Below, in pieces: positions 46,265 to 57,249 of a stretch of DNA of 64,000 bases; the stretch's first letter is position 1; every line of letters starts with the position of its first letter. The translations under genes were made by a program, and so were the position numbers. The notes beneath the pieces are model-generated. The model ran no database searches and was not told where the DNA came from. It saw nothing but the letters and a program-made list of their open reading frames with translations. The stretch is from contig JBBCBC010000033.1 of the NCBI GenBank assembly GCA_037126765.1, positions 5,780,085 through 5,844,084 of the forward strand, written 5' to 3'. This DNA is from Stenogyne calaminthoides (Eukaryota; Streptophyta; Magnoliopsida; Lamiales; Lamiaceae).

Positions 46265-48070
46265 TGTTGGGGAATTAATTACCCGGATCTATTCGTGATG
46301 ATTATTTAAATACAAATTTAATTCTAACAATTATTACTAGCATGAATTAATCCTATATTAATTCAAATAATAATTCAACAACAAATCATGCATATAGACA
46401 GTTCACATAAATCCTACGCATGCGGAATTGCTACGGGTTTACGTTAACTAACCTCACGGAGTGACAACCGTTGAGAAGATGGATCTCGTTCACACGAACA
46501 CACCAAAAGACCTTCTCAAGTATTCCCTTATCATTGTTCAATAATCCGGTGGTAGGAACTCGCGAACAATTTAACAAAAGGAAAAATAAAATTATGTTGC
46601 ACCACCTTTGTGGATTTCTAATTTTTCCAACACATGGAATTGCACACTCACAATTGAAGTTTTTCGAGAAAACACAATCTGTCGACGTTTCAAAATATTT
46701 GATATTTTATCGACGCTGATATTTTTCCGAAAAAATCAATTTCTGTGTTGTCTTGGGGATGAAAAATTCATCCCCTATTTATAATAAGGGGGGAACGAAA
46801 ATTTTAGGTCAATTGGGTCATTGGGAAATTTCCTTGCTTCTTCTCCAAGAAACAATCTTGAATATATCCAAAATATTCTAATTCCCAAAATATCTCCCAA
46901 CAAAATCTTCTCCTTCTTATGTTATGGGATTTTCGAAAATTTCCTAATAAATAGCCAAGTGGGAGATTTCTTGAATTTAATGAGATAATCTTGTATTCCA
47001 AGAATACTTATCTTCATTCCTTAACAAAATTCAAAGAAAATCTTTCTCACTCTTTTATTTATTATTTTCGAAAAAAATGGAAAATTAGGCAACAATAATT
47101 TATTTTATTTTAAACACCTTTTTCAGTTATTGGACTTTATGTTTGGGCTACTTGAGGGACCTTTAGGAGAATTAAGATTGGACCTTCTAATGGACTTTGA
47201 ATATCTAATATTGAGCCACAATATTATTCAAGTCCATAAATATTAATTAATCCCACTACATAATTAATATTGCACTATCCATCTTAACCCATATTACTGT
47301 CCCGATTATTATTTCCCTTGTTTAAGATTATCTAGCCCATTAATTAATTCAAGCCACTGAAATAGCTTTCCATTAATTAATATCTTTTGTCCTTGGTCAA
47401 GGTACGGTTCAACATTATTATCCATACCGGAAACTAATTCCACTTGCAAGATTTGGTATGATAAATCTTATGAACCTCCCAAGGGGGCAAATCGAACAAG
47501 CGTACTTGCACACGATTCTTCGTATTAAATCTTAGCAATCGCATGTGACCAATAATATTGCCCAAGGTATAAAGTATTGAATCTCATTGATTCTCTACCC
47601 GTCATAAGTCAAAGCAATGATTACTAACCACACACGATCCTATTTAAGGGACGAAGATTAAGAAATAACGAACCACTGAGGTCTAATTCTTCCTAGTTCA
47701 GTGCTGAAGAATTTATCCTCCTGTAGGTCCTATTCAGTGCATCAGTCATGCACTAGTGTAATCTCTTGGTCAAGACAAGCCAATCTGAGCCTTACACTTC
47801 AACCTTTCACGATGGATTGTTCATTTCCATCTAGGTCGTGAACAGCGTACTTTTAGTTACAAGGGACTGTTAATTTAATCTTCTGTGATCTGGTATCACT
47901 AAATTAACTACAATGTATCACATACTATTTATTGAAAAGTTATGCAATAAATATATGTAACATTCAATGATATTTAAAGTATCATTGATAAATAATTTAT
48001 TTCAGTAAATAAGACAGAAATTCAGTTTGGTTATACAAAGTAAAAGCATACTTTCCAAATAACCCCAACA
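46265..48070 (-). repeat. 5' LTR of element E (1806 bp)
   Basis: Matches the 3' LTR over its full length, with TG...CA ends, next to the TAGAC target copy at 48071. Confidence 0.95.
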
Positions 48071-48109
48071 TAGACATGTAGGTGATTGACTCTAGTCCAA
48101 GTGGGAGAT
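48071..48109 (+). other. End of D pol and its polypurine tract
   Basis: R-H-V-G-D and TGA (48087-48089) finish the D RNase H frame after E. CCAAGTGGGAGAT then precedes the 3' LTR at 48110. Confidence 0.85.
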
Positions 48110-48671
48110 TGTTAGTGTTAGTGTTCTAGAGACAATCTATTTTAAGGACATAATACTAGATGATATTCAGTTTGACTTAATATTATAGTTCATTTAATTT
48201 TAATGTATGACAATACATTTGTTTGAATATTATGTTTGATTGTTTGCATTTATTCGTACAAGTGTTCCCATACGTCATTGTTGTCATTGAGTGTGTGAGA
48301 ACTCATATGACTTAAGCATGATTCTCTAATAGACCCGATCAAGGATCATCAAGAATGGGATATTGATGATGCAATGGAGATTGGTGTGTGATTTGCATCA
48401 TGCTCTTAGAGAGTGTAGTAAGATCTCACTTACTACGAGATACTAGGTATCTCATGATGGATGCACAGATACCTTAGAGGGTATTGGTATACCCATCCGA
48501 GAAACCTTTTGATGTAATTCCACAATATGTGTCTATGGGTGTCTCGGTTAGTGGGAGCTATGCAATACTTCATTGACTTGAGGTCAATACACACGACATG
48601 TGTGGAGTGATGAACTTTGATCATGAACTTTGATCATGTATTACGTGTTTACGTGCCTCTATATTCCAACA
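48110..48671 (+). repeat. 3' LTR of element D, internally deleted (562 bp)
   Basis: Starts TGTTAGTGTTAGTG and ends TATATTCCAACA like the 5' LTR, but jumps from CTTTGATCATG (about 48640) straight to TATTACGTGTTTACG. About 950 bp present at about 33055-34027 in the 5' LTR are missing. Confidence 0.9.
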
Positions 48672-48789
48672 GCTAGCAGTGTCCATCTAAGCCCGTATCG
48701 ACCCCGCCCGACAGGAGATCAAATACCTTGAGGATACACAAATCCAACAAGACCAAGAGTCAACATCAAATTACCGGGATTTTTTTTCT

Positions 48790-49145
48790 AGGACAATAAT
48801 TTTTTTTTGGGGGGGGGGTTGTATTTTAAGGACAATAATTCTATGGAATTGGAAATGCAGGACAATATGTTTTAAAATATATAAATATAAGACAATATGT
48901 TTTAAAATCTGTAAATGTAGGACAATTGAGCCCGAATAAGCCCAAATTGGGCAGAAATATCATATGAGGTTCTGACTCGATTATCCTACATTTACATATT
49001 TTTAAAACATATTGTCCTATATTTACAAATTTTAAAACATATTGTCCTATATTTACAAATTTTAAAATGTACTGTCCTACATTTCCAAGCCCGTAAAATT
49101 ATTGTCCTTAAAACTCAATCCCCCCTAAGTTACTGTCCTTAAAAA
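48790..49145. repeat. Large imperfect palindrome built of roughly 31-bp repeats
   Basis: The left half has AGGACAATATGTTTTAAAAT units and the right half the reverse complement, ATTTTAAAACATATTGTCCT, around a centre near 48950 with GCCCAAATTGGGC. It ends in CCCCCCTAAGTTACTGTCCT. No coding sequence. It resembles the SDA1 intron 8 element in design. Confidence 0.75.
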
Positions 49146-50085
49146 ATATTATTCCCTCAAAGTACCATCAACTTTACGAGACAAGACAAAAACATTTAAT
49201 GTAAAGTATATCTAGTTTTAATCATTAGATCCACTGTTATAATAAAACTTATATAGAATAAAGGGTTGAGATGACTTGGTAGTCATTTTGGCCTTTAAGG
49301 GCATTCCTGTAATGCCCCAAAATTTAAAAAGTCGACTTTGAGATCTTGACAATCTAAACTCGAGTCACTACTTAGTGAACCAGAAAATTGAGCCATAAAA
49401 TTTATTTTAAAACTAAAACACATGGTCATAAGACAATTAATTTACAGCGAAAAAATATATATATTATTTTAATAAAAGTGTCCATGTTCAAAATAATCAT
49501 TTCATGGTTTTATAGAAACATCACCGACGACTCTCAAGTACGACTCTCGAGAGAAATGATAGTGGAGTTTATGAAACAAAGTTCAACAATTAACTTGTAC
49601 TTTAAATTTATTTAAATACATAAAAGCAGATTGTCAATTGCAGCTCCCGGGCCTCCATACCGTAACCTAAAAATGTTAAAGTTGGGGTATGAGATAAAAA
49701 TCTCTGTGGGCAACTTGCATATTGTTATACTGATTGACAGAATTCTAAAAGTATTTAAGTTCTCCCTTTCCTTTGATATATTCTTTTCTTACATATTATT
49801 CATACTTTAATCTTTCTTTTTATCTTTCTTTAACATTGATCGTTGTGATTCCTTTCATATCATTTCATTGTTTTAGGAGAATGAAATTTTAATGACTCGC
49901 CACAACCGATAACAGTAAACAACCTACATCTGAATATTTTGAGATGACATCCGTAAATATACCACATCCAATCCTCGTAAACAACCAATATGAAAAATTG
50001 TGATATATGGCACGAGTAGAGTATCCCTCCGCACCATAATTTGAGATGACACGAGTATTTTTATTCGTCCAATCTATAATAAATT
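49146..50085. other. Intergenic, no gene seen
   Basis: AT-rich. Neither the 75-codon plus-strand frame at 49388 nor the 112-codon minus-strand frame at 50227-49889 shows a recognisable motif, and the latter runs into the D2 LTR. Confidence 0.55.
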
Positions 50086-51665
50086 TGTTGGAATATAGAG
50101 GCACGTAATCACGTAATACATCTTTCCAAAAAAAATTAAAGTTCACCAACAATCTAACATATAATTGCAAAAAACGATTACAATAATCGTAATAAGAAGC
50201 CTTAAAGAATTGAAGAGCGATTTTCAACTACGGTATCCACGTAATCCCCAATCGGACTTATTGGACTTTATGTTTTGAATCGGAGACTTAATTTGCTAGG
50301 AAAATTCTAATTCTAGATTTTATGGAGAAATTATGAAGTAAGCGTTGTTTGTGAATTCCCAAAAGCTCATATATATAGGAAGCCTCTTTTAAGTCTTAAA
50401 TTTAACCTTGATTTGGGAAATAAAATCCCTAATCTTTATTTAAATTAAATCCTTTAATTTAATTCCCTTATAAATCTCTACGGATTTAAATTCCATATAT
50501 GTCAAATCTCTACGATTTGTTTCCATATATATTAAATCCTACAATAATATACCATATATTATTATTGGGAATTCCTATTTAATTAAATCCAATTTAATTA
50601 AACAATAATAATAATTAATTCCAAATTAATCTACTATTAATTAATTCTCCATAAATTAAATATTAAATCCAATTTAACATTTAATCAACCAACTATAATC
50701 CGTAAAAGGGAACTACTTGTTGTGTGACCCATAGGCCCTCATATATCGAGCAATTAGTCAAACTAACGGTCTTAATTGAACCCTATACAATAAATCAGAT
50801 ATTCTCAATATATAAGGTACGTTGCGAGAAACGTGCAACTACTTATAACTGAAACATGGGCTATTACGATTTTCTCCTTTCATTCATGAATACTCGATTA
50901 GTCTTGAACATTATGAAGTGTCTATTCAAATAACTTAATCAATTTATCTCTAATCACTAATTGATCACTTATGTCACACTTGGCCACAAAGTCCAAGTTG
51001 ACGTGCATTGGCCAATTACTTTGATCCAATTATGATGAGAAGATGAGTATTCTCTCTAAATCCACTTTGAGGAATGAATCCTTTTCTTGGCTCAACTACT
51101 ATGCACATGCACTTCGTGATGAACCCAATCCAAGCCATATCCACCCATGGAAGGGTGCAAGCGTCGGTCATGGTCAAAGTTCATCACTCCACACATGTCG
51201 TGCGTATTGACCTCAAGTCAAAGGAGTATCGCATCCATAGAAACATATAGTGGAACTACATCAAACGATTTCTCGGATGGGTATACCAATACCCTCTAAG
51301 GTATCTGTGCATCCATCATGAGATACCTAGTATCTCGTAGTAAGTGAGATCTTACTACACTCTCTAAGAGTATGATGGAGATCGCACACCAATCTCCTTT
51401 GCATCATCAATATCTCATTCTTGATGATCCTCGATTGGGGCTATTTGAGAATCATGCTTAAGTCATCTGAGTTCTCACACACTCAATGACAACAACGACT
51501 CAAGGAAACACAGATAAGAACAAATGCAAACAATCAAACATAATATTCTAATAAGTGTAATGCCATACATTAATATTAAATAAACAATAATATTAAACTA
51601 ACACTGAATATTATTTTAGCATTATGTCCTTACAATGGATTGTCTTTAGCACACTAATACTAACA
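50086..51665 (-). repeat. 3' LTR of copia element D2 (1580 bp)
   Basis: On the minus strand it starts TGTTAGTATTAGTGTG and ends TATATTCCAACA, the same family as D. The PPT (minus CAAGTGGGAGAT) lies at 51666-51677. It is the least damaged LTR of this family in the window. Confidence 0.92.
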
Positions 51666-51679
51666 ATCTCCCACTTGAA

Positions 51680-53074
51680 CTAGAGCCAATCACCTATATG
51701 TCTAACCCCTAGACCATCAAAATGTCTAGTGTGTACATGAACATTCAAAGCCTTGGTGAAATGATCAGCCAAATTATCCTCCGTGGGGACACGTTCTAAC
51801 TCTATCTCTCCTCTAACAATTATCTCTCTTATCAAGTGATAACGCCTCGATACATGCTTGTTTATGTTATTGGATCTCGGTTCCTTAGCTTGCGCAACCG
51901 CACCAGTGTTGTCACAATACAACTTTATTGGACTGCTGGCACTCGGAACTACCCCTAGTTCACTTAAGAACTGTTTTATCCAGACAACTTCTTTGGCAGC
52001 TTCTGCCACAGCAATGTACTTAGCTTCGGTTGTTGAATCCGTGGTAGTATCTTAATTGGAACTATTCCAACTAACCACCCCACCATTGAGAGTGAACACA
52101 TAACCTGACTGAGATTTGTAATCATCACAGTCAGATTTGAAACTTGCGTCAGCATAGCCATTGGCAACCAACTCTGACTGTCCTCCGTAGACCAGAAAGA
52201 AATCTTTAGTACGTCTGAGGTACTTAAGAATGTTCTTGACATCAATCCAGTGAGGTTCACCCGGATTCTGTTGGTATCTATCAGTGGTGCTGACAGCGAA
52301 GGCCACATCTGGCCTAGTGAAAGTCATGGCGTACATGATGGATCCAATTGCAGATGCATATGGTATATCCTTCATGCGCTGGATATCAGCGTCTGTAGAA
52401 GGACAATCCTTCTTAGACAGCTTTATCCCATGACATGCCGACAAAGAACCTCTCTTAGAGTTCTCCATCGCAAATCGCTTCAACACCTTGTCTACATAGG
52501 TGGACTGTGACAGCCCCAACATCCTCTTGGATCTATCCCTATGGATCTTGATCACTAAGATGTAGCAGGCTTCACCAAGATCCTTCATCATGAAGATCTT
52601 TGACAACCATTCTTTCACGGACTGCATGAGTGAGATATTGTTTCCCATAGTGAGTATGTCATCAACATACACAACTATGAAGACAATATTCTTCCCATTG
52701 CATTTTCGATAGACGCACGGATCTTTCGAGTTTCTGATGAAGTCAAATGATTTGACAGCCTCATCAAAACGGATATTCCAACTCCTAGAAGCTTGCTTCA
52801 ATCCATAAATGGATCGTTTAAGCTTGCACACAAGATTAGATTTTGGCTTTGATATAAAACCTTCAGGTTGAGTCATAAACACTTCCTTATCAATGTTGCC
52901 ATTGAGGAAAGCTGTTTTGACATCCATCTGCCAAATCTCATAATCTAGATGTGCTGCTACCGCAAGTAAAATTCGAATGGACTTGATCTTACCGACTGGT
53001 GAGAGAGTCTCATCATAGTCAATGCCTTCGCGTTGACTATAACCTTTCGCCACCAAACTAGCCTTGTAGGTTTA
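51680..53074 (-). pseudogene. Reverse transcriptase and RNase H of element D2 (one stop codon)
   Basis: Open from the RT palm (V-A-K-G-Y-S-Q, Q-M-D-V-K-T-A-F-L-N-G, Y-G-L-K-Q-A-S-R-S-W, Y-V-D-D-I-L-T-M-G) into RNase H (R-P-D-V-A-F-A-V, S-Q-S-G-Y-V-F). A single TAA at 52054-52052 (W-N-S-S-N-[stop]-D-T-T) sits where CAA is likely. The same frame then continues to its natural end at 51680 with Y-C-D-N-T-G-A-V and D-N-L-A-D-H-F-T-K. The 5' portion is cut at 53074 by LTR fragment G. Confidence 0.92.
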
Positions 53075-53335
53075 TGTTGGGGTTATACTGAAAAGTATGC
53101 TTTTACTTTTGTATAACCAGACTGAATTTCTGTCTTATTTGCTGAAATAAATTATTTATCACTGTTGCTTTAAATATCATTGAATGTTACATATATTTAC
53201 TGCATAACTGTTCAATAAATAGTACGTGTTACATTGTAGTTAATTTAGTGATACCAGATCACAGAAGATTAAATTAACAGTCTCTTATAACTAAAAGTAC
53301 AGAATTCACAACCCAGATGGAAATGAACAATCCAT
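53075..53335 (+). repeat. LTR fragment G (family of A/E/F), plus orientation
   Basis: TGTTGGGGTTATACTGAAAA and the next 260 bases match the first part of the E LTR read on the minus strand. It is cut off by the F LTR at 53336, within the motif GGAAATGAACAATCCAT. It is the start of an element inserted in D2 pol, whose rest must lie beyond F. Confidence 0.85.
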
Positions 53336-55045
53336 TGTTGGGAAATTAGGGGTGCCCGGATCTATTCGAGATGATTTTAAATACATATTTCAATTAATCA
53401 ATTAATTACTAACATGAATTAATCCTAAATCAATTCAACATAATAATTAATAAGCGAATAAACAACATGCGTACATGTAATCCACGTAAATCCTAAGCAT
53501 GCGAAATCTAAGAGTTACGAGATTACTAACCTCTTGTAGAGACGACTGATGAGACGATGGATCAACCCAAGAGCCTTCCCAAATATGTCCCAAGTCTACG
53601 AACGCAATCCGGTGGGAGGATTCACACGAACGATTTTAATAAGAGGGAAAACAAAAAAATATTTTGCCACCACCTTTGTGGATTTCTAATATTTCCAACA
53701 CATGGAATTGCAGTTGGGAATGAAAAATTCATCCCCTATTTATAGGGAGGAGGGGCCCGATTTTTAGGTCAAGAAATTGAGGGAGAAAATCTTTTCTTGG
53801 TCTCCAAGAAATCTTGAATATATCTACTATATTCTTTTCTCCTTAATTAAATTTTCCATAAAAATATCTTCCCCTATTTATCCCTAATTTTTGAAAATAA
53901 CAAGGTAAAACGAAAAGATTTGACTTCTTGAATTTATGGGAAAATTATGTATTCCTACAATACTTATCTCTTTCCATATAATATCTACAAGAAAATCAAG
54001 ACAATATTTTCTTCCTTTTTCCTACATATTTTTTCGAAAATATTCATAGAAATATTAGACAAATTATTTTCTTCTCTCTTTCATTAATGGACTTTATTTT
54101 GGGCTATTTGAGAGGCCTTTAGGAGAATTAAGATTGGACCTCCAATGGACTATGAAGCTATAATATTGGGCTAAATATTATTCAAAGTCCATTAATATTA
54201 ATTTATTCCACTATAAAATTAATATTGAACTATCCATCTTAACCCATATTACGACTTTACTATAATATGGCTCCTGGTCATTATTTCTCGTGTCTAAGAT
54301 TATTTTAGTCCATTAATTAATTAAACCATTGAATAAGCTTTATATTAATTAATATATTTATCCTTGGAGTAAAGACCACTCACCATTATTATCCATAACG
54401 AAAATAAATTTCCACTTGCAAGATTTGGCATGATAAAGGTTCTGAGCCCACCAAGGGGACAAATCAAACAAGACGTACTTGCACACGATTCTCCATATTA
54501 AATGTCAGCAATCGTCATGTAATTAATAATATTGCCCAAGATATAAGGTATCGAATTGTAATGACTCTCTTCCTATGAAAAGTCAAAGCAATAGTTATTA
54601 ATTTCACACGATCCTATTTAAGGGACGGAGATTAAGAAACAACACACCACTGAGGTCAAATTCTTGTATATTCAATACCGAAGAATTTATCCTCCCGTAG
54701 GTCCTATTCAGCGCATCCAAATGCACTAGTATAATCTTTTGGTCAAGACAAGCCAATCCGAGTCTTATACATCAACCTTTCATGATGGTTTGTTCACTTC
54801 CATCTAGGTTGTGAATTTGTACTTAATTACGAGGAGCTGTTAATTTGATCTTCTGTGATCTGGTATCATCAAATTAACTACAACGTAATACGTACTGACT
54901 TTATTGAACGGGTTTGCAATAAATATATATAACATTCATTCATATTTAAATGCAACAGTGATTAATAATTTATTTCAGTAAATAAATAAGAAAACTCAGT
55001 TTGGTTATACAAAGTAAAAACATACTTTTTAGTATAACCCCAACA
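53336..55045 (-). repeat. 3' LTR of copia element F (1710 bp)
   Basis: On the minus strand it starts TGTTGGGGTTATACTAAAAA and ends ATTTCCCAACA. It is a diverged relative of the E LTR. The PPT (minus AAGTGGGAGAT) is at 55046-55056. Confidence 0.9.
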
Positions 55046-55156
55046 ATCTCCCACTTATACTCAAAGTCTGCTTTTAAGTATACTACAACATGTCTCGTGT
55101 TCTATGTGACATCTAATGTCACCCTACACGAACCTAATAATTTCTCCCACTTATAC

Positions 55157-56526
55157 TCAAAGCAGATTGGCAACGTTCTTGACACCCATTCTTTCCACAT
55201 GTCTCTCGAATGTACTCTGAGGCAGACCCTTTGTGAATGGATCTGCTAGGTTGTCTTCCGATGCAATCTTTACCACATCAATATCTCCTCTCTTAACGAT
55301 TTCTTGTATATGATGGTATTTTCTTTCAATGTGTTTGCTGGCTTTGTTTGCTCTTGGTTCCCTCGAATTTGCAACTGCTTCGGCATTATCACAATAGTCC
55401 GTGATTGTGCTGGGAAAATCCGGGACAACGTCCAAGTCAACTAGGAAGTTCTTGAGCCAAACCGCTTCCTTCGCTGCTTCACAAGCAGCTACATATTCGG
55501 CTTCCATGGTAGAATCGGCGATGCATTTCTGCTTTACGCTTCTCCATGTCATGGCTCCTCCCCCCATGCAAAACACACTACCCGAGGTAGACTTTCTGGA
55601 GTCAATGTCTGATTGGAAATCCGAGTCCGTGTAACCGATGGGGATTAGACTGTCTGACTGGTAAACTAACATTACGTCGCGTCCTCTTGGATACTTGAAT
55701 GTTCTTTACCGTAGTCCAATGCGCTTTCCCCGGGTTGCTTTGATATCTAGCTACCATGCCTACGGCAAAGCAGATATCCGGTCTCGTGCACAGCATTGCG
55801 TACATGAGGCTTCCTACAGCCGAAGCATAAGGGATGCCTTTCATGTCATCTATCTCATTCTATGTTTTGGGACACATTTCCTTGGATAGATGGATTCCAC
55901 GTCTGTAGGGTACAAAGCCTTTCTTGGAATCTTGCATGCTGAAGCGTTTCAAAACATTGTCTATATATGAGGCTTGTGAAAGCCCGATCATCCTTTTCTT
56001 GAGATCTCGAGTGATCTTGATCCCTAGGATGTGACCGGCTTTACCTAAATCCTTCATATCAAACTGTTTTGACAGCCATGCCCCTACGTCCGATAACACC
56101 TTTACATCGTTTCCGATGAGCAGTATGTCGTCAACGTATAGTACCAAAAATACCAATGCAGTTCCGTCATGCTTTTTATAAACACAACTTTCAAAGTTGT
56201 TTTGATCAAAACCGTAGGATTTTATAACTTGATCAAAACATTGAATCCAAGCACGGGATGCTTGCTTTAGCCCATAAATTGATGTTTGGTATATCATTTT
56301 GTACAGTTGGCAATGGAGTTGGCCCCTTAAGTTCTTCTAAGGTAATTTCACTCCTAGGCTTTTTGTCGTTCATATAGTCTTCTTCCAAAAATCTAAAGTG
56401 CGTACTGATTATGACCTTTTGATCTTCGGGACCATAGAACATGCATCCTTTCGTCCCTTCGGGGTACCCAATGAACAACCTTAATTCCGAACGTGCATCT
56501 AACTTACCAGCTTCCTTGTCCAACAC
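55157..56526 (-). pseudogene. RT (partly deleted) and RNase H of element F
   Basis: From 56526 the IN tail and linker (S-E-L-R-L-F-I-G-Y-P-E-G-T-K-G) run to N-D-I-P-N and then jump to S-I-Y-G-L-K-Q-A-S-R-A-W. This omits the RT fingers and the Q-M-D-V-K-T-A-F-L-N-G block with the first catalytic Asp. Y-V-D-D-I-L-L-I-G is present near 56130. A frame change near 55860 and another near 55690 lead to RNase H (55672-55157), which is open to its natural stop and has C-D-N-A-E-A-V and D-N-L-A-D-P-F-T-K-G. The family is the same as A and E. Confidence 0.9.
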
Positions 56527-57249
56527 GTATGCCGGACACCCCTAGATCCTAATGTGTCCATAAGCGGGCTTTGCATACATCCCACAACTCTCTTGGGGTT
56601 TTAGGAACTGATTTGGATGGCACTAAGTTTAGAATATAGGTTGCTGTTTCCAAAGCGTAACCCCTGAACAATTTTGGTAAATCTTCATAACTCATCATTG
56701 ATCTTACCATTTATAGAAGCGTTCTATTTCTTCATTCTGCAACCCCATTTTTTTGAGGGGTACCGGGTGCAGTCAACTAGGATGCAATCCCCTCTTCCGA
56801 CAGGTAGTTCAAGAATTCATCACTGAGGTATTCACCTCCACGATCAGATCGTAGAAACTTGATAGTGTTTTCCTTATGATTCTCTGCTTGAGCCTTAAAT
56901 TCTTTGAATTTATCGAAGGTCTCAGATTTATGCTTCATTAGGAAAATGTATCCGTAGCGTGAGTAATCATCGATAAACGTAACAAAATACTCGTAGCCAC
57001 CTCTAGCTTTGATTTGCATTGGACCACACACGTCAGTGTGAACGATTTCTAACACTTCCTTAGATCTAAGCCCCTTGGCTCCAAATGCCCTCTTGGTCAT
57101 TTTACCCTCCAAGCACGATTCGCAAGTTGGAAATGGTTCAACCTGGAGAAATCCCAATGAACCATCTTGAACCAACCTTTGAATCCTTTTTGGGTTAATA
57201 TGACCCAATCTTAGGTGCCAAAGAAGTGTTTCATTCACATTAGCCGAAT
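56527..57249 (-). pseudogene. Integrase of element F, cut by the S2 LTR
   Basis: On the minus strand, from the S2 LTR junction: N-E-T-L-L-W-H-L-R-L-G-H-I-N (zinc-finger His), C-E-S-C, H-T-D-V-C-G-P (first Asp), F-I-D-D-Y-S-R-Y-G (second Asp), R-S-D-R-G-G-E-Y-L-S. After I-A-S at 56777 the frame is lost. The part with the catalytic Glu is only traceable in fragments to about 56527. Confidence 0.88.

Larger units (their letters stand above)
39873..48070 (-). mobile_element. Copia element E, full-ended but RT-deleted, inserted in D (TSD TAGAC)
   Basis: Minus-strand element: 5' LTR 48070-46265, primer site 46262-46251, internal region, PPT at 41672-41683, 3' LTR 41671-39873. TAGAC occurs on both sides (39868-39872 and 48071-48075), and joining the flanks restores the D pol frame across the site. 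Internally, Gag is degenerate and most of RT is deleted, so this copy is non-autonomous. Confidence 0.95.
31182..48671 (+). mobile_element. Copia element D, carrying a solo LTR and element E
   Basis: 5' LTR 31182-34060, primer site 34062-34073, Gag, PR, IN, RT and RNase H at 35890-39872, pol end and PPT at 48071-48109, 3' LTR 48110-48671. Element E (39873-48070) sits inside the last pol codons, and a solo S-type LTR (31519-32876) sits in the 5' LTR. Outer flanks GTTAA and GCTAG share only three of five bases, so a target duplication for D itself is not clear. Coding sequence has many stops and frameshifts. Confidence 0.9.
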
